A stretch of DNA of 64,000 bases, taken from positions 2,154,001 through 2,218,000 of the forward strand of contig NZ_CP093337.1 of assembly GCF_022637395.1 (NCBI RefSeq), in the 5' to 3' direction. Below the pieces are notes generated by a model, which made no database searches, was not told where the DNA came from, and saw only the letters and a list, made by a program, of their open reading frames with translations. The translations under genes were made by a program, and so were the position numbers. The stretch is from Shinella sp. H4-D48. Its GTDB lineage: Bacteria > Pseudomonadota > Alphaproteobacteria > Rhizobiales > Rhizobiaceae. Positions 42,286 to 51,957 of the stretch are shown here, in pieces (positions within the stretch are counted from its first letter, which is position 1; each line of letters begins with the position of its first letter).

Positions 42286-42412
42286 CGACCTTTCGCGACA
42301 TAAGACGAAAGTCGTAGAAGCGTTCTGCCCGCTCCGATCTTTGCGGGCACTCCCCGCGTCACTGCGAGCCAAGCGTGACGCCTGCTTGCCCCGCCTTCGT
42401 GCGGGGCTTTTT
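42286..42412 (+). ncRNA. Candidate small RNA with four hairpins ending in an orphan terminator
   Basis: The 396-base gap between two genes contains a second intrinsic terminator with no gene before it. Four hairpins follow each other on the plus strand: CGACCTTTCG/CGAAAGTCG (42286-42314, one bulge), TGCCCGC/GCGGGCA (42326-42349), GCGTCAC/GTGACGC (42356-42381) and GCCCCGC/GCGGGGC (42388-42407), then TTTTT. The single-stranded ACTCCCC between hairpins 2 and 3 resembles an anti-Shine-Dalgarno segment, as in several rhizobial trans-acting sRNAs. No reading frame with a ribosome site spans it. The promoter is unclear and the 5' end is a guess. I could not match it to a named family. Confidence 0.45.
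42388..42412 (+). terminator. Orphan intrinsic terminator (3' end of candidate sRNA)
   Basis: GCCCCGC, loop CTTCGT, GCGGGGC followed by TTTTT. It stands 190 bases after the previous gene's own terminator and 128 bases before the next gene, so it must end some other transcript. Confidence 0.75.
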
Positions 42413-42443
42413 CCCCAATATGCATTCATCCTCCGCCCTGCCC

Positions 42444-42472
42444 TTGACTCACGGAGCATACGGAACATAATA
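42444..42472 (+). promoter_or_regulatory. Promoter of the 73-residue protein gene
   Basis: TTGACT (42444-42449) with -10 CATAAT (42466-42471) at 16 bases, or ATAATA (42467-42472) at 17 bases. The -10 box lies inside the LexA-type box, the usual geometry for repression. Confidence 0.5.
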
Positions 42473-42477
42473 GGAAC
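42463..42477 (+). promoter_or_regulatory. LexA-type SOS box
   Basis: GAACATAATAGGAAC on the plus strand, which is GTTC-N7-GTTC on the minus strand. This direct-repeat form is the LexA recognition pattern known in Rhizobiales and other alphaproteobacteria. It covers the -10 region and the likely start of transcription of the small gene at 42540. The bare pattern would occur about twice by chance in 64 kb, so position is the main support. Confidence 0.6.
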
Positions 42478-42539
42478 ATCTCTCGCCGAGGCGTTCATTC
42501 AAACCCCTGGGCGCTCTAATTCATTGTCAGGAGAATCAA

Positions 42540-42761
42540 ATGCAGCCGCTTTGCGAGCCTGTAACCGACGCGGCGACTCTTGATGCGGCAGATGACGACC
42601 CCGTGGATGCCGCCCTCGCCTGGCATGGCGGTGATGTGCGTGCGACCATCGAGACCCTGCTTGCCGACTGCGCCCATCTGCAACGCCAGTTCGACCTGAT
42701 GCGTGCCGCGATGGGACGCGGCTTCACGCGCGGCTGGGAGCCGTCGGTTATACGGGACTAG
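42540..42761 (+). CDS. Small conserved-looking hypothetical protein under a LexA-type box
   Basis: A 73-residue soluble protein with no recognised domain. The N-terminal third is acidic (EPVTDAATLDAADDDPVDAAL). It continues with AWHGGDVRATIETLLADCAH, apparently helical, and a basic/aromatic end FTRGWEPSVIRD. AGGAGAATCAA precedes the ATG, a good ribosome site. The promoter is overlapped by an SOS box, so induction by DNA damage is inferred. Two cysteines (C5, C44) are not in a metal motif. No membrane segment is present, unlike most SOS division inhibitors. It may bind a repair or division protein, but that is only a guess. It is convergent with the MerR-type gene. Confidence 0.7.
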   Translation: MQPLCEPVTDAATLDAADDDPVDAALAWHGGDVRATIETLLADCAHLQRQFDLMRAAMGRGFTRGWEPSVIRD

Positions 42762-42766
42762 ACGGA

Positions 42767-42791
42767 GGAAAACGCGGCTTGCGGGCCGCGT
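42767..42791 (-). terminator. Possible terminator of the MerR-type gene
   Basis: On the minus strand ACGCGGC, loop CCGCAA, GCCGCGT then TTTCC. The stem is good but the T tract is short. Confidence 0.4.
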
Positions 42792-42837
42792 AACCGGAAA
42801 GATCAGCGGCCGCGATGACGGGCCGCCTGCGGGTGCC

Positions 42838-43368
42838 CTATCGCACCTGATCCAGCAGGCGCTTGCATTCCAGGAGATCGTAGAGCGCCTCCTGCAACAA
42901 GGCGCGGTCTTCCTTGCCGACGCTGGTCTTGCCGAGCGAGATTTCCGGCGTTTCGTCCCCACCCCCGACAAAGGAGAAGAACCGGCGGCTGGACGGCGCC
43001 TTGGCGCGACCGACGATCTGATCCTCGTCGCTCCCGGCCTTTGGCGGCGACGGCTCCTCGTGGCTGGCCGCGGCCAGCGCCTCCACGGTCGCGAGGTCCC
43101 CGCTGGCAATGGCCGCGACGAACTTGTTGCCGTTGAGCTTCAGAAGCTTTTGCACGCCCTTGATCGTATAGCCGTGATCGTAGAGCAGGTGTCGGATGCC
43201 CTTGAGGAGATCGACATCCTCGGGGCGGTAATAACGTCGCCCGCCGCCGCGCTTCATCGGCTTGATCTGCGTGAACCGCGTCTCCCAGAAGCGCAGGACA
43301 TGCTGCGGCAGATCGAGATCGTCGGCGACCTCGCTGATGGTGCGGAAAGCGTCCGGACTCTTGTCCAT
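42838..43368 (-). CDS. MerR family transcriptional regulator
   Basis: A 176-residue regulator with an N-terminal MerR-type winged helix-turn-helix: [22 protein letters not shown], then [19 protein letters not shown] and [11 protein letters not shown], over about residues 8-78. The C-terminal half is Ser/Ala/Glu-rich and lacks the long dimer helix and metal cysteines of classic MerR, so its ligand is unknown. It lies 130 bases downstream of ihfA on the same strand, a linkage that recurs next to plsX-fabH-ihfA in rhizobia. [10 protein letters not shown] at 43368 is the only sensible start. Confidence 0.87.
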   Translation of the reverse strand: MDKSPDAFRTISEVADDLDLPQHVLRFWETRFTQIKPMKRGGGRRYYRPEDVDLLKGIRHLLYDHGYTIKGVQKLLKLNGNKFVAAIASGDLATVEALAAASHEEPSPPKAGSDEDQIVGRAKAPSSRRFFSFVGGGDETPEISLGKTSVGKEDRALLQEALYDLLECKRLLDQVR

Positions 43369-43498
43369 ACTAGCCTCGATGAAAGGTTACGGCGGCAGCA
43401 TACACGATATGCAGCCGAATCGTATTCATTTCAGCGAGTTGCCCGGAGATATTCAAGTTTCAAATTGCCGGCGGCGGGTCTATCACCCCGAAAAGCGT

Positions 43499-43837
43499 TC
43501 AGGACGCGGGCGAAGCCGGCTTCTGTTTCGCCTTGCGCGCGAGATGGGCTTTCAGGACACGCTGCTTGAGCACGTTGGAGGCCTTGAAGGTCATGACGCG
43601 GCGCGGCGAGATCGGCACTTCCTCGCCGGTCTTGGGATTGCGGCCAATGCGCTCGTTCTTGTCGCGCACCTGAAAGGTGGCAAAGGAGGAAAGCTTGACG
43701 CTTTCGCCCCGCACGATGGCGTTGCAGATCTCATCGATCACGGTTTCGACGAGCTCTGCGGATTCAGTCCTCGAAAGGCCGACTTTCCGGAAAACCGATT
43801 CGGCCAAATCTGCGCGTGTCACCGTCTTGCCGCTCAT
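43499..43837 (-). CDS. ihfA: Integration host factor subunit alpha
   Basis: A 112-residue DNA-bending protein that pairs with IHF-beta. The sequence [25 protein letters not shown] at the N-terminus and the beta-arm region [27 protein letters not shown] contain the Arg-Asn-Pro turn that kinks DNA. The C-terminal [18 protein letters not shown] extension is usual for alphaproteobacterial IhfA. It lies 98 bases downstream of fabH on the same strand. Here, unlike in enteric bacteria, it is not linked to pheT. Confidence 0.93.
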   Translation of the reverse strand: MSGKTVTRADLAESVFRKVGLSRTESAELVETVIDEICNAIVRGESVKLSSFATFQVRDKNERIGRNPKTGEEVPISPRRVMTFKASNVLKQRVLKAHLARKAKQKPASPAS

Positions 43838-43935
43838 CGTTCCTCACCGATTTCCTATTGAAAGCGTATGGTTAGTCGCGGAAGACTATTGTCCTTGCAC
43901 GCCCGGGTCAAGCCGCACCTGCGGCGGGGGCCATC

Positions 43936-44907
43936 CTACCAACGTAGCAGCACCGCTCCCCAGGTGAAACCGCCGCCCATCGCTTCCAGGAGAACCAGGT
44001 CGCCCTGCTTGATGCGTCCGTCCTCTGCGGCCGCGGCCAGCGCCAGCGGGATGGACGCCGCCGACGTATTGCCGTGCAGATCGACGGTGATCACGACCTT
44101 TTCCTCGGGAATGCCGAGTTTCCTGGCCGAACCGTCGATGATGCGCTTGTTGGCCTGGTGCGGAACCAGCCAGTCGACATCGTCGGCCGTGAAGCCGGTC
44201 GCGTCGAAGGCCGAGACGATCACATCGGTGATCATACCCACGGCATGCTTGAAGACCTCGCGGCCTTCCATGCGCAGGTGGCCTACCGTGCCCGTCGTCG
44301 AGGGACCGCCGTCGACATAGAGCTTTTCGCGATGCGCGCCGTCGGATCGCAACTGCGCGGTCAGCACGCCGCGGTCGGCGGTGGTACCCGCCCCTTCCTG
44401 CGCTTCGAGCACGATGGCGCCCGCGCCGTCGCCGAACAGCACGCAGGTCGTGCGGTCGGTCCAGTCGAGAATGCGCGAGAAGGTCTCTGCACCGATGACG
44501 AGAACACGCTTGGCCAAGCCGCCGCGGATATAGGCATCGGCCGTGGTCACGGCATAGACGAAGCCGGAACAGACTGCCTGCACGTCGAAGGCGAAGCCGT
44601 GGTGCATGCCGAGGCGGTTCTGAATGTTGACCGCCGTCGCCGGAAAGGTGTTGTCGGGGGTGGAGGTCGCCACGATGATCACGTCGATATCGGCGGCGGT
44701 GAGGCCGGCCTTTTCGAGCGCTGCGCGCCCCGCCGCTTCGCCGAGCGAGGCGGTCGTTTCGCCCTCACCCGCAATGTAGCGCTGGCGGATGCCCGTGCGC
44801 TGCACGATCCACTCGTCGGACGTGTCGACCGTCTTTTCCAGCTCGGCATTGGTGACAACCCGTTTGGGAAGCGCCGTCCCGAAACCACGGACAACTGAAC
44901 GGATCAT
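43936..44907 (-). CDS. fabH: Beta-ketoacyl-ACP synthase III (FabH)
   Basis: A 323-residue thiolase-fold enzyme that condenses acetyl-CoA with malonyl-ACP to begin fatty-acid synthesis. The catalytic Cys113 lies in [12 protein letters not shown], the histidine in [11 protein letters not shown] and the asparagine in [12 protein letters not shown]. The end [19 protein letters not shown] is standard. Its ATG overlaps the plsX stop by 4 bases (ATGA on the minus strand), so plsX and fabH are translationally coupled. Confidence 0.96.
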   Translation of the reverse strand: MIRSVVRGFGTALPKRVVTNAELEKTVDTSDEWIVQRTGIRQRYIAGEGETTASLGEAAGRAALEKAGLTAADIDVIIVATSTPDNTFPATAVNIQNRLGMHHGFAFDVQAVCSGFVYAVTTADAYIRGGLAKRVLVIGAETFSRILDWTDRTTCVLFGDGAGAIVLEAQEGAGTTADRGVLTAQLRSDGAHREKLYVDGGPSTTGTVGHLRMEGREVFKHAVGMITDVIVSAFDATGFTADDVDWLVPHQANKRIIDGSARKLGIPEEKVVITVDLHGNTSAASIPLALAAAAEDGRIKQGDLVLLEAMGGGFTWGAVLLRW

Positions 44908-45965
44908 TTCAATACCTCATCGCTCACGCTCTGGGCGCCTTCGACGGGGCGGCCGGCATGATATTTCTGCAAATCTTTTTCGATCTTGTCTTTCAGGCCG
45001 TTGCGGACCATGTCGTATCCGACATCCACCGCGGCCGCGAAACCCTCGGCATCCGTGCCGCCATGGCTCTTGATGACGATGCCGTTCAGGCCGAGGAACA
45101 CGCCGCCATTGACCTTGCGGGGGTCCATCTTCTCGCGCACGCTGTCAAACGCGCTCTTGGCGAGAATGTAACCGAGCTTGGCGAGCCAGGTGCGCGACAT
45201 GGCCGCGCGCAGATATTCCGCGATCTGGCGTGCGGTACCTTCCGCCGCCTTCAGCGCAATATTGCCAGCAAAACCTTCCGTCACCACCACATCCACCGTG
45301 CCGCGACCGATATCGTCGCCTTCCACGAAGCCATAATAGTCGATCGTGTCGAAATTGGCCTCGCGGATGAGCTGGCCGGCGGCCTTCACCTCTTCCTGGC
45401 CCTTGATTTCCTCGACACCGACATTGAGCAGGCCGAGCGACGGCTTGTCGATCTCGAACAGCGCACGCGCCATGGCGCCGCCCATAAGCGCAAAGTCGAA
45501 CAGTTGGTTGGCGTCCGCGCCGATCGTGGCGCCGATGTCGAGCACGATGCTCTCGCCCTTGAGCGTCGGCCAGATGCCGGCGATGGCGGGGCGCTCGATA
45601 TTGGCCATCATGCGCAGGCAGAACTTCGACATCGCCATCAGCGCGCCGGTGTTGCCGGCGGAAACGGCAACGTCGGCCTCGCCTTTGGCCACAGCATCGA
45701 TCGCCTGCCACATGGAAGCCTTGCCTCGCCCGCGGCGCAGCGCCTGGCTCGGCTTCTCATCCATCGCAACCGCAACCTCGCAGTGATGGAACGTGCTCGC
45801 CGCCTTCAGCTTCGGGTGTTGCGCCAGAAGAGGCTCGCATTCGGCGGCGTTGCCAAAAAGCACGAAGCGGGTTTCGGGATGGCGCTCGAGAGCCTTGGCT
45901 GCACCAGGGATGGCCACGGACGGGCCGAAATCGCCACCCATGACATCGACGGAAATTCTGACCAC
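44904..45965 (-). CDS. plsX: Phosphate acyltransferase PlsX
   Basis: A 353-residue enzyme that makes acyl-phosphate from acyl-ACP for phospholipid synthesis. It opens with [20 protein letters not shown] and contains [31 protein letters not shown] and [20 protein letters not shown], all family hallmarks. It uses a GTG start at 45965, with AAGGC 11 bases upstream. rpmF, which usually stands between DUF177 (yceD) and plsX in other bacteria, is absent here; the DUF177 gene comes directly upstream. Confidence 0.95.
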   Translation of the reverse strand: MVRISVDVMGGDFGPSVAIPGAAKALERHPETRFVLFGNAAECEPLLAQHPKLKAASTFHHCEVAVAMDEKPSQALRRGRGKASMWQAIDAVAKGEADVAVSAGNTGALMAMSKFCLRMMANIERPAIAGIWPTLKGESIVLDIGATIGADANQLFDFALMGGAMARALFEIDKPSLGLLNVGVEEIKGQEEVKAAGQLIREANFDTIDYYGFVEGDDIGRGTVDVVVTEGFAGNIALKAAEGTARQIAEYLRAAMSRTWLAKLGYILAKSAFDSVREKMDPRKVNGGVFLGLNGIVIKSHGGTDAEGFAAAVDVGYDMVRNGLKDKIEKDLQKYHAGRPVEGAQSVSDEVLK

Positions 45966-46080
45966 GCGTGTATTGCCTTAGTTTTGTTTCCAACGGCAGA
46001 AGAGCCGCCCCAGCGGAATTCGGCCAAAATACCGCTTTTCGCCGGGGGCACAACTGAATTATCGGACGCCCCTGGGGCGT

Positions 46081-46635
46081 TCAGTCTTTTTTCCAGTCCT
46101 TGAGAACAGCAAAAGGCGACGGTTTCCGGTCGTCCTTGTCGGTGCTCTCGATATGGCCTGCAAAGGCGATATCGGGCTTGCGCGGATAGGGATCGATGGC
46201 AAGCGCGACGTGCTCGGCGGCAACCATGCCGGCATCGATCGTGTCGCCGGTGAAGATTTCCGGCGCGTCCGGCCCTTCGGGATCAAGCACCATTTCGCCA
46301 CCCTCGACGGCGACCGGCATGCGCGCGAGCTTGGAGCCCTCGGGCACGAAGACCACTTCGACGGGCTCGTCGATATGGGCTTCGACCGGATCGAGCGACA
46401 CCACGCAGGCCTGCACGATATCGGCCGTTACGCGGCCCTTGACGCGAATGCCGTCGCGCTTCCAGCGCTTGACCTCGAAGGCCGCCGTCAGCGCCTTCAC
46501 CTCCAGCACGGACCAGAGCCGCGCGAGGCCCGCCAGTTCCTCCGCATCGGCCGAAATCGTCACCGCGACCGGGTTGGCGGAGATGTTTCCCACCTTGACC
46601 GGGTAGGAAAACGGCGTTTCGTCATTGTGTTTCAT
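46081..46635 (-). CDS. DUF177 (YceD family) protein
   Basis: A 184-residue DUF177/YceD protein. In bacteria and plants the family is tied to 23S rRNA processing or ribosome assembly, with no defined reaction. The core VTADIVQACVVSLDPVEAHIDEPVEVVFVP is the conserved part, with the single cysteine of the family motif; an acidic linker leads to the end FAVLKDWKKD. MKHNDETPFSYPVKV at 46635 follows a weak AGG; the longer frame upstream runs into the bc1 chaperone gene. It lies 115 bases upstream of plsX on the same strand. Confidence 0.88.
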   Translation of the reverse strand: MKHNDETPFSYPVKVGNISANPVAVTISADAEELAGLARLWSVLEVKALTAAFEVKRWKRDGIRVKGRVTADIVQACVVSLDPVEAHIDEPVEVVFVPEGSKLARMPVAVEGGEMVLDPEGPDAPEIFTGDTIDAGMVAAEHVALAIDPYPRKPDIAFAGHIESTDKDDRKPSPFAVLKDWKKD

Positions 46636-46651
46636 CGTCCTGCCTTTCGCC

Positions 46652-47206
46652 TCAGCCGGCCTGTGCGGGCGCGCGCGGTTCCAGAACCGTGAGCGCGCCG
46701 ACCGCAATCGCGTCCTCGCCGACGGCGGCCATGGCCGTTTCTGCGTCGAAGAGATAAGCAGCAAGGCCGTTCATGGAAGGGGCGCCCTCGCCGCCTTCCG
46801 GATAGATATTACGTCGCAGCGCCGCTGCCAGCGCGTCACGGTCGGCGGCATCGAACGCCGCCGCATAGGATTCCAGCCGGCCATAGAACATGCCGGCGAA
46901 TTTCTTCATGCGCTTCGGCACGCCTGCATCGCCCACACCGAGCTCGCGAATCGAATGATCGACGTCCTCGAAGAAGGCATCGACGATCTCCTGGGCGATT
47001 TCCTGACCCGATGTAGCGCTTGCGCGGGTGCGGCGGAAGTACAGGATCAATATCGCCGAGAGCATCTCGAAGCGGCCCATCACGGTGTCGGGGACATCAA
47101 GCGCTTCATAGAGATAGGGATGGCGCGCGGCCGTTGTAAGCGTCGCATATTGCTTCTCGACAATGCGCCGGTTGCCGTTTTTTTTGCCGAACAGGCCAAA
47201 AATCAT
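46652..47206 (-). CDS. Ubiquinol-cytochrome c chaperone family protein
   Basis: A 184-residue protein of the ubiquinol-cytochrome c chaperone (CBP3/UQCC1-like) family, thought to help cytochrome b of complex III assemble. Characteristic parts are YEALDVPDTVMGRFEMLSAI, FFEDVDHSIRELGVGD and VPKRMKKFAGMFYGRL. It begins MIFGLFGKKNGNRR; two adjacent ATG codons (47209 and 47206) are possible. AGG seven bases before the second favours 47206. The DUF177 gene starts 16 bases after its stop codon, so the two are probably co-transcribed. It is divergent from bamE. Confidence 0.88.
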   Translation of the reverse strand: MIFGLFGKKNGNRRIVEKQYATLTTAARHPYLYEALDVPDTVMGRFEMLSAILILYFRRTRASATSGQEIAQEIVDAFFEDVDHSIRELGVGDAGVPKRMKKFAGMFYGRLESYAAAFDAADRDALAAALRRNIYPEGGEGAPSMNGLAAYLFDAETAMAAVGEDAIAVGALTVLEPRAPAQAG

Positions 47207-47358
47207 CATAAAGCCTAGTTTTGCCTGATTCAAACCATGGTGCCGTCGCAAGTCATGTTGCATGACGGTCGAAGCTGGTTTACCGAAGCATGCATGAATT
47301 GCAATGGCTGCGCGGCCATCATCGTCCCGGGGATAGTGTTAAGAGAGATGCTGTGAAT

Positions 47359-47835
47359 ATGAAGCTGTTGCGTAGTGCCGCCATTGCCGCCACCCTCTCC
47401 GCCTCTGTTCTGGCAGGCTGCCAGGGCATGGGCATGGGCGAGGTAATGCACCAGGGCTACGTCGTGGACCAGGAAACGCTTGCACTTGCTCCGGTCGGCT
47501 CGTCGCGCGAACAGGTCCTGCTCTCGCTCGGCTCGCCCTCCTCGACGGCGACCTTCGACAATGAAGTCTTTTACTACATCTCGCAGAAGCGCACGCGCCC
47601 GATGGCTTTCATGAAGCCGAAGATCGTGGAGCAGAGCGTTCTGGCCGTCTATTTCAACAAGGACGGCAATGTCGAGCGCCTCGCCCACTACACGCTGCAG
47701 GACGGCAAGGTCTTCGACATGATCGCGCGCGTCACGCCGACGGGCGGCGCCGAGACGACGTTCCTCGGCCAGCTGCTGCGCGGCGGCGCAAACCCCGGTG
47801 CGATGATGAAGAACATGCTGGGCGGCAACAACTAA
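47359..47835 (+). CDS. bamE: Outer membrane protein assembly factor BamE (SmpA/OmlA family)
   Basis: A 158-residue lipoprotein of the BAM complex that folds beta-barrel proteins into the outer membrane. The signal peptide ends in the lipobox VLAGC at Cys21. The SmpA/OmlA core is recognisable in APVGSSREQVLLSLGSPSSTATFDNEVFYYISQ and AVYFNKDGNVERLAHYTLQDGKVFD. ATG 47359 is preferred over the GTG six bases upstream; both follow GAGAGATG. The bc1 chaperone gene is divergent. A strong terminator shared with hppA follows. Confidence 0.88.
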   Translation: MKLLRSAAIAATLSASVLAGCQGMGMGEVMHQGYVVDQETLALAPVGSSREQVLLSLGSPSSTATFDNEVFYYISQKRTRPMAFMKPKIVEQSVLAVYFNKDGNVERLAHYTLQDGKVFDMIARVTPTGGAETTFLGQLLRGGANPGAMMKNMLGGNN

Positions 47836-47858
47836 GCCCACACGGCAAGGACAAAAGG

Positions 47859-47890
47859 AAACCGCGGGGATCGCTCCCCGCGGTTTTTGT
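47859..47890. terminator. Bidirectional intrinsic terminator
   Basis: AAACCGCGGGGA, loop TCGC, TCCCCGCGGTTT is a perfect 12-bp stem, followed by TTGTTTG on the plus strand. It separates the convergent bamE and hppA. Confidence 0.85.
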
Positions 47891-47907
47891 TTGTGCGCGT
47901 CTTTGGC

Positions 47908-50043
47908 TCAGGCCAGCACGGCCAGCAGCAGCAGGGCCACGATATTGGTAATCTTGATGGCCGGGTTGACCGCCGGGCCCGCCGTGTCCTTGTAGGGATC
48001 GCCCACGGTATCGCCGGTGACGGAGGCCTTATGCGCTTCCGAGCCCTTCATATGCCGGTTGCCGTCCTTGTCGACGAAACCGTCCTCGAAGCTCTTCTTC
48101 GCATTGTCCCAGGCACCGCCGCCCGACGTCATGGAGATGGCGACGAACAGGCCGTTGACGATCACGCCGAGCAGCGATGCACCGAGCGCGGCGAAGGCGG
48201 ACGCCTTCGAGCCCGAGATCAGCAGCACGCCGAAATAGACGACGAGCGGTGCCAGCACCGGCAGCAGCGACGGCACGATCATCTCGCGGATCGCCGCCTT
48301 GGTCAGCAAGTCGACGGCACGACCGTAGTCGGGCCGTTCCGTTCCCGCCATGATGCCGGGCTTTTCGCGGAACTGCCGGCGTACTTCCTCGACGATGGAG
48401 CCCGCCGCCCGTCCCACGGCCGTCATCGCGATGCCGCCGAAGAGATAGGGGATGAGACCGCCGAAGATCAGGCCGGCGACGACATAGGGGTTGGAGAGGT
48501 CGAAGGAGATCGTGCCGATATCCGCGAAATACGGATACTTGTCGCCATTGGCGGCGAAGTAGGCAAGGTCGTTCGAATAGGCCGCAAACAGCACCAGCGC
48601 ACCGAGACCGGCCGAGCCGATCGCATAGCCCTTGGTCACGGCCTTCGTCGTGTTTCCGACGGCGTCGAGCGCGTCGGTGGACTTGCGCACTTCCGGGTCG
48701 AGGCCCGCCATTTCGGCGATGCCGCCGGCATTGTCGGTCACCGGGCCGAAGGCATCGAGCGCCACGATCATGCCGGCAATGCCGAGCATGCCGGTAACAG
48801 CGATGCCCGTGCCGAAGAGGCCGCCCAGCTGGTAGGTGGCGATGATGCCGCCGACGATGACGATGGCCGGCAGCGCCGTCGATTCCAGCGAGACCGCCAG
48901 CCCCTGGATGACGTTGGTGCCGTGACCGGTCACGGATGCCTGGGCAATCGAGTTGACCGGGCGCTTGTTGGTGCCGGTATAGTACTCGGTGATCACGACG
49001 ATCAGCGCGGTCACGACGAGGCCGAGAAGACCGCAGATGAACAGGTTCGCGCCCGTGATCTCCTTGCCGGCCACCGTGCCGATCACGCCCCAGCCGACGG
49101 TCAGCGAGGTTGCGGCGGCCAGGCCGAGGATGGACAGCAGGCCGGTCACGATGAGGCCCTTGTAGAGGGCGCCCATGATCGACCCGTTCGTGCCGAGCTT
49201 GACGAAGAACGAGCCGACGATCGACGTGATGATGCACGCACCGCAGATTGCGAGTGGATAGATCATCGCCGACGCCAGAACGGGTGTCCCGGCAAAGAAG
49301 ATCGCTGCAAGCACCATGGTGGCGACGACCGTCACCGCGTAGGTCTCGAAGAGGTCGGCCGCCATGCCGGCGCAATCGCCGACATTGTCGCCGACATTGT
49401 CGGCGATGGTGGCAGGGTTGCGCGGATCGTCTTCGGGAATGCCGGCTTCCACCTTGCCCACGAGGTCACCGCCCACGTCGGCGCCCTTGGTGAAGATGCC
49501 GCCGCCGAGGCGGGCGAAGATGGAGATCAGCGATGCGCCGAAGCCGAGCGCGACGAGCGAATCGATGACCTCGCGCGAGGCGGGCTCCTGCCCGAGGACG
49601 CCGGTGAGGACCCAGTAGTAGATCGACACACCGAGAAGAGCGAGGCCCGCCACCAGCATGCCGGTGATCGCGCCGGACTTGAAGGCGATGTCGAGGCCGG
49701 AGGAAAGGCTGACGGACGCGGCCTGCGCCGTGCGCACATTGGCGCGGACGGACACATGCATGCCGATGAAGCCGGCAACGCCCGACAGCACGGCACCGAT
49801 CAGGAACCCGATGGCAGCCGTTGCGGAAAGAAGCAGCCAGGTGCCGACGAAGACGACAACACCGACCAGGGCAATGGTCTTGTACTGCCGGGTGAGATAG
49901 GCCTGCGCCCCTTCCCGGATATAACCTGCAATTTCCTGCATGCGGGCATTCCCCTGGTCGGCGGCCAGCACCGACCGTGTCGCCCAGATGGCATAGACCA
50001 CCGAAAGCAACCCGCATGCGATAACGCCAAGCAATATGGTCAT
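47908..50043 (-). CDS. hppA: Membrane-bound proton-translocating pyrophosphatase, K+-independent type
   Basis: A 711-residue, about 16-helix inner-membrane pump that couples hydrolysis of pyrophosphate to proton export. The substrate-site motifs are [46 protein letters not shown] and, near the C-terminus, [19 protein letters not shown]. In [13 protein letters not shown] a lysine stands at the position that is alanine in potassium-dependent enzymes, so it belongs to the K+-independent class. ATG 50043 follows GGAGGAAAG. It is separated from the MFS gene upstream by 190 bases, so it may have its own promoter. Confidence 0.95.
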   Translation of the reverse strand: MTILLGVIACGLLSVVYAIWATRSVLAADQGNARMQEIAGYIREGAQAYLTRQYKTIALVGVVVFVGTWLLLSATAAIGFLIGAVLSGVAGFIGMHVSVRANVRTAQAASVSLSSGLDIAFKSGAITGMLVAGLALLGVSIYYWVLTGVLGQEPASREVIDSLVALGFGASLISIFARLGGGIFTKGADVGGDLVGKVEAGIPEDDPRNPATIADNVGDNVGDCAGMAADLFETYAVTVVATMVLAAIFFAGTPVLASAMIYPLAICGACIITSIVGSFFVKLGTNGSIMGALYKGLIVTGLLSILGLAAATSLTVGWGVIGTVAGKEITGANLFICGLLGLVVTALIVVITEYYTGTNKRPVNSIAQASVTGHGTNVIQGLAVSLESTALPAIVIVGGIIATYQLGGLFGTGIAVTGMLGIAGMIVALDAFGPVTDNAGGIAEMAGLDPEVRKSTDALDAVGNTTKAVTKGYAIGSAGLGALVLFAAYSNDLAYFAANGDKYPYFADIGTISFDLSNPYVVAGLIFGGLIPYLFGGIAMTAVGRAAGSIVEEVRRQFREKPGIMAGTERPDYGRAVDLLTKAAIREMIVPSLLPVLAPLVVYFGVLLISGSKASAFAALGASLLGVIVNGLFVAISMTSGGGAWDNAKKSFEDGFVDKDGNRHMKGSEAHKASVTGDTVGDPYKDTAGPAVNPAIKITNIVALLLLAVLA

Positions 50044-50233
50044 TTCGCTCTTTCCTCCTTGGATGCCGCGGGTCCTCTCCCGCAGCGCTATGCGCCCGCG
50101 CCCGGTTTGCCTCCTCACAAACCGGGTGCCGGCGCGAGGCCAGAGTGCGTTTGCGAATCGGCCGCGTCAAGCCGCCGCATCTAGCCACAAGCCTAGAGCG
50201 AGCGGATTTTCCCGCCGGGCGGATGCGAAACGA

Positions 50234-51460
50234 TCAGGCCGCCTTGTGGCGGTTGCGCAGCATGAGGAACAGGACGAGGAAGAGGCTGACGCCGGTGACC
50301 GGCCAGAACATCATGTTGATGGCCTGCCAGCCATAGGCGGTGAACACCTTGCCGGAGGAGAAGGAGGCAAGCGCCACCGTGCCGAAGAGGATGATGTCGT
50401 GGAAGCCCTGCACCTTGTCGGCCTCGTGCGGGCGGTAACTCGAGGCGACGATGGCAGTCGAGCCGATGAAGCCGAAATTCCAGCCGACGCCGAGCAGGAT
50501 GAGGGCGCCCCAGAAGTTCCACAACTCGATGCCCATATGGGCGATGCCAGCACACGCCATGAGGATGACGAGGCCGGCGGCCACGACAACCTCGCTGCCG
50601 AAGCGCTGGATCAGCATGCCCGTCACGAAGCTCGGCGCGAACATGGCCAGCACATGCCACTGGATGCCAAGCGTCGCGAGGTCCGGCGAGAAGCCGCAGC
50701 CGATGACCATGGCAAGCGGTGCGCCGGTCATCATGAAGGTCATCAGCGCATAGGTGGAGATGCCGCAGATCATGCCGGTCAGGAAGCGCTGCGTCAGCAC
50801 GATCTCGCCGAGCGGCCGTGCCGGTTCGCCGCTTGCCGCGCCCGCCGCCTTGTGATCAGGAAGGCGCAGGAAGAAGAACAGCAGGATGGCCGCGCCGCAC
50901 AGCGGCACCAGCGCCACGAAGGCGCCGGCGAACATTACCGGCGCGAACAGGTCCCTGGTGAGGATCACCACCTGCGGACCGAGCATCGCCGACAGCACGC
51001 CACCCGCGAGGATCCAGGAGATAGCGCGCGGCTTGTAGAAGGATGGCGAGGCATCGGCGGCGGCGAAGCGGATCTTCTGGGCAAAACCGCTGGAAATGCC
51101 GACCAGCAGGAAGCCCAGGGCAAACAGCCAGAAATCGCTACGGAACAGCGCGATGGCCGCCACGAGCCCTCCCCCGGCGCCGACAAGCGAACCGACCATG
51201 AAGCCATGCGCACGCCCCAGCAGGCGCGCGGCGATGGCGACCAGCACGGCGCCGAGCGCCACGCCGATATTGAAGCCGGTGAGCGGCGCGGTCGCGAGCG
51301 ACTTGTCCTGTCCGAGAAGATTGTAGCCGGCAAGGCCCCCGACCGAAAAGACGATCGGCCCGGCGGACGCGAGTAGCGCCTGCGCCAGCGTCAGCAGGAA
51401 CACGTTGCGGCGCGCGGCCGAAAGCTCCCGTTCAAGACCTTCGACCGTATTCGCGCTCAT
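50234..51460 (-). CDS. MFS transporter
   Basis: A 408-residue major facilitator with about 12 helices. The loop 2-3 motif reads ARLLGRAHGFMVG, and the second half has GFSPDLATLGIQWHVLAMFAPSFVTGMLIQRFG. The substrate is unknown. It starts 14 bases downstream of the nusB stop codon on the same strand, so it is probably the last gene of the riboflavin-nusB transcript. That location allows a guess at flavin or pteridine transport, but no motif supports it. The ATG at 51460 follows GGTAGGC. Confidence 0.87.
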   Translation of the reverse strand: MSANTVEGLERELSAARRNVFLLTLAQALLASAGPIVFSVGGLAGYNLLGQDKSLATAPLTGFNIGVALGAVLVAIAARLLGRAHGFMVGSLVGAGGGLVAAIALFRSDFWLFALGFLLVGISSGFAQKIRFAAADASPSFYKPRAISWILAGGVLSAMLGPQVVILTRDLFAPVMFAGAFVALVPLCGAAILLFFFLRLPDHKAAGAASGEPARPLGEIVLTQRFLTGMICGISTYALMTFMMTGAPLAMVIGCGFSPDLATLGIQWHVLAMFAPSFVTGMLIQRFGSEVVVAAGLVILMACAGIAHMGIELWNFWGALILLGVGWNFGFIGSTAIVASSYRPHEADKVQGFHDIILFGTVALASFSSGKVFTAYGWQAINMMFWPVTGVSLFLVLFLMLRNRHKAA

Positions 51461-51474
51461 GCCTGCCTACCGCT

Positions 51475-51957
51475 TTACTTGCGTTGATCGACCCGGACCT
51501 GCTTGGCGATGCGGTCGAGGACGGCATTCACCAGCTTGGGTTCGTCTTCCTCGAAGAACGCCTTTGCGATCTCGACATATTCGGTGACGATGACCGCAAC
51601 CGGCACGTCCTTGCGCTCCTTGAGCTCGAACGTCCCGGCACGCAGGATGGCGCGCACGGTCGAATCGAGACGGGACAGCGCCCAGTCGTCCTGAAGGGCC
51701 GCACCGATCATCGGATCGAGCTGGCGCTGGTCGCGCACGACACCCGACACGATGGAGCGGAACCAGCCCGCATCGGCCTTGAGATAGGTGTCGCCGTCGA
51801 TTTCCTGTCCGAGCCTGTGCGTCTCGTATTCGGCGACGATCTCGAGAACGCCGGTACCGCCGACATCCATCTGGTAGAGCGCCTGCACGGCGGCAAGACG
51901 CGCGGCACCGCGCTGGTTGGCTGGCTTGACCGGGTGGGAATTGTTTTCGCTGGTCAC
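51475..51957 (-). CDS. nusB: Transcription antitermination factor NusB
   Basis: A 160-residue all-helical factor that, with S10, binds boxA of rRNA operons. The family core is [29 protein letters not shown] and the C-terminal [34 protein letters not shown]. It starts with GTG at 51957, which overlaps the ribH stop within GTGA, so translation is coupled to ribH. The ribH-nusB linkage is widespread in bacteria. Confidence 0.95.
   Translation of the reverse strand: MTSENNSHPVKPANQRGAARLAAVQALYQMDVGGTGVLEIVAEYETHRLGQEIDGDTYLKADAGWFRSIVSGVVRDQRQLDPMIGAALQDDWALSRLDSTVRAILRAGTFELKERKDVPVAVIVTEYVEIAKAFFEEDEPKLVNAVLDRIAKQVRVDQRK

Noticed and set aside
47887-50184. Long plus-strand open frame (765 codons) opposite hppA
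   Set aside because: Composition is His/Arg/Asp/Gly-rich with no domain, and the minus strand encodes a textbook pyrophosphatase. It is a mirror frame caused by high GC.
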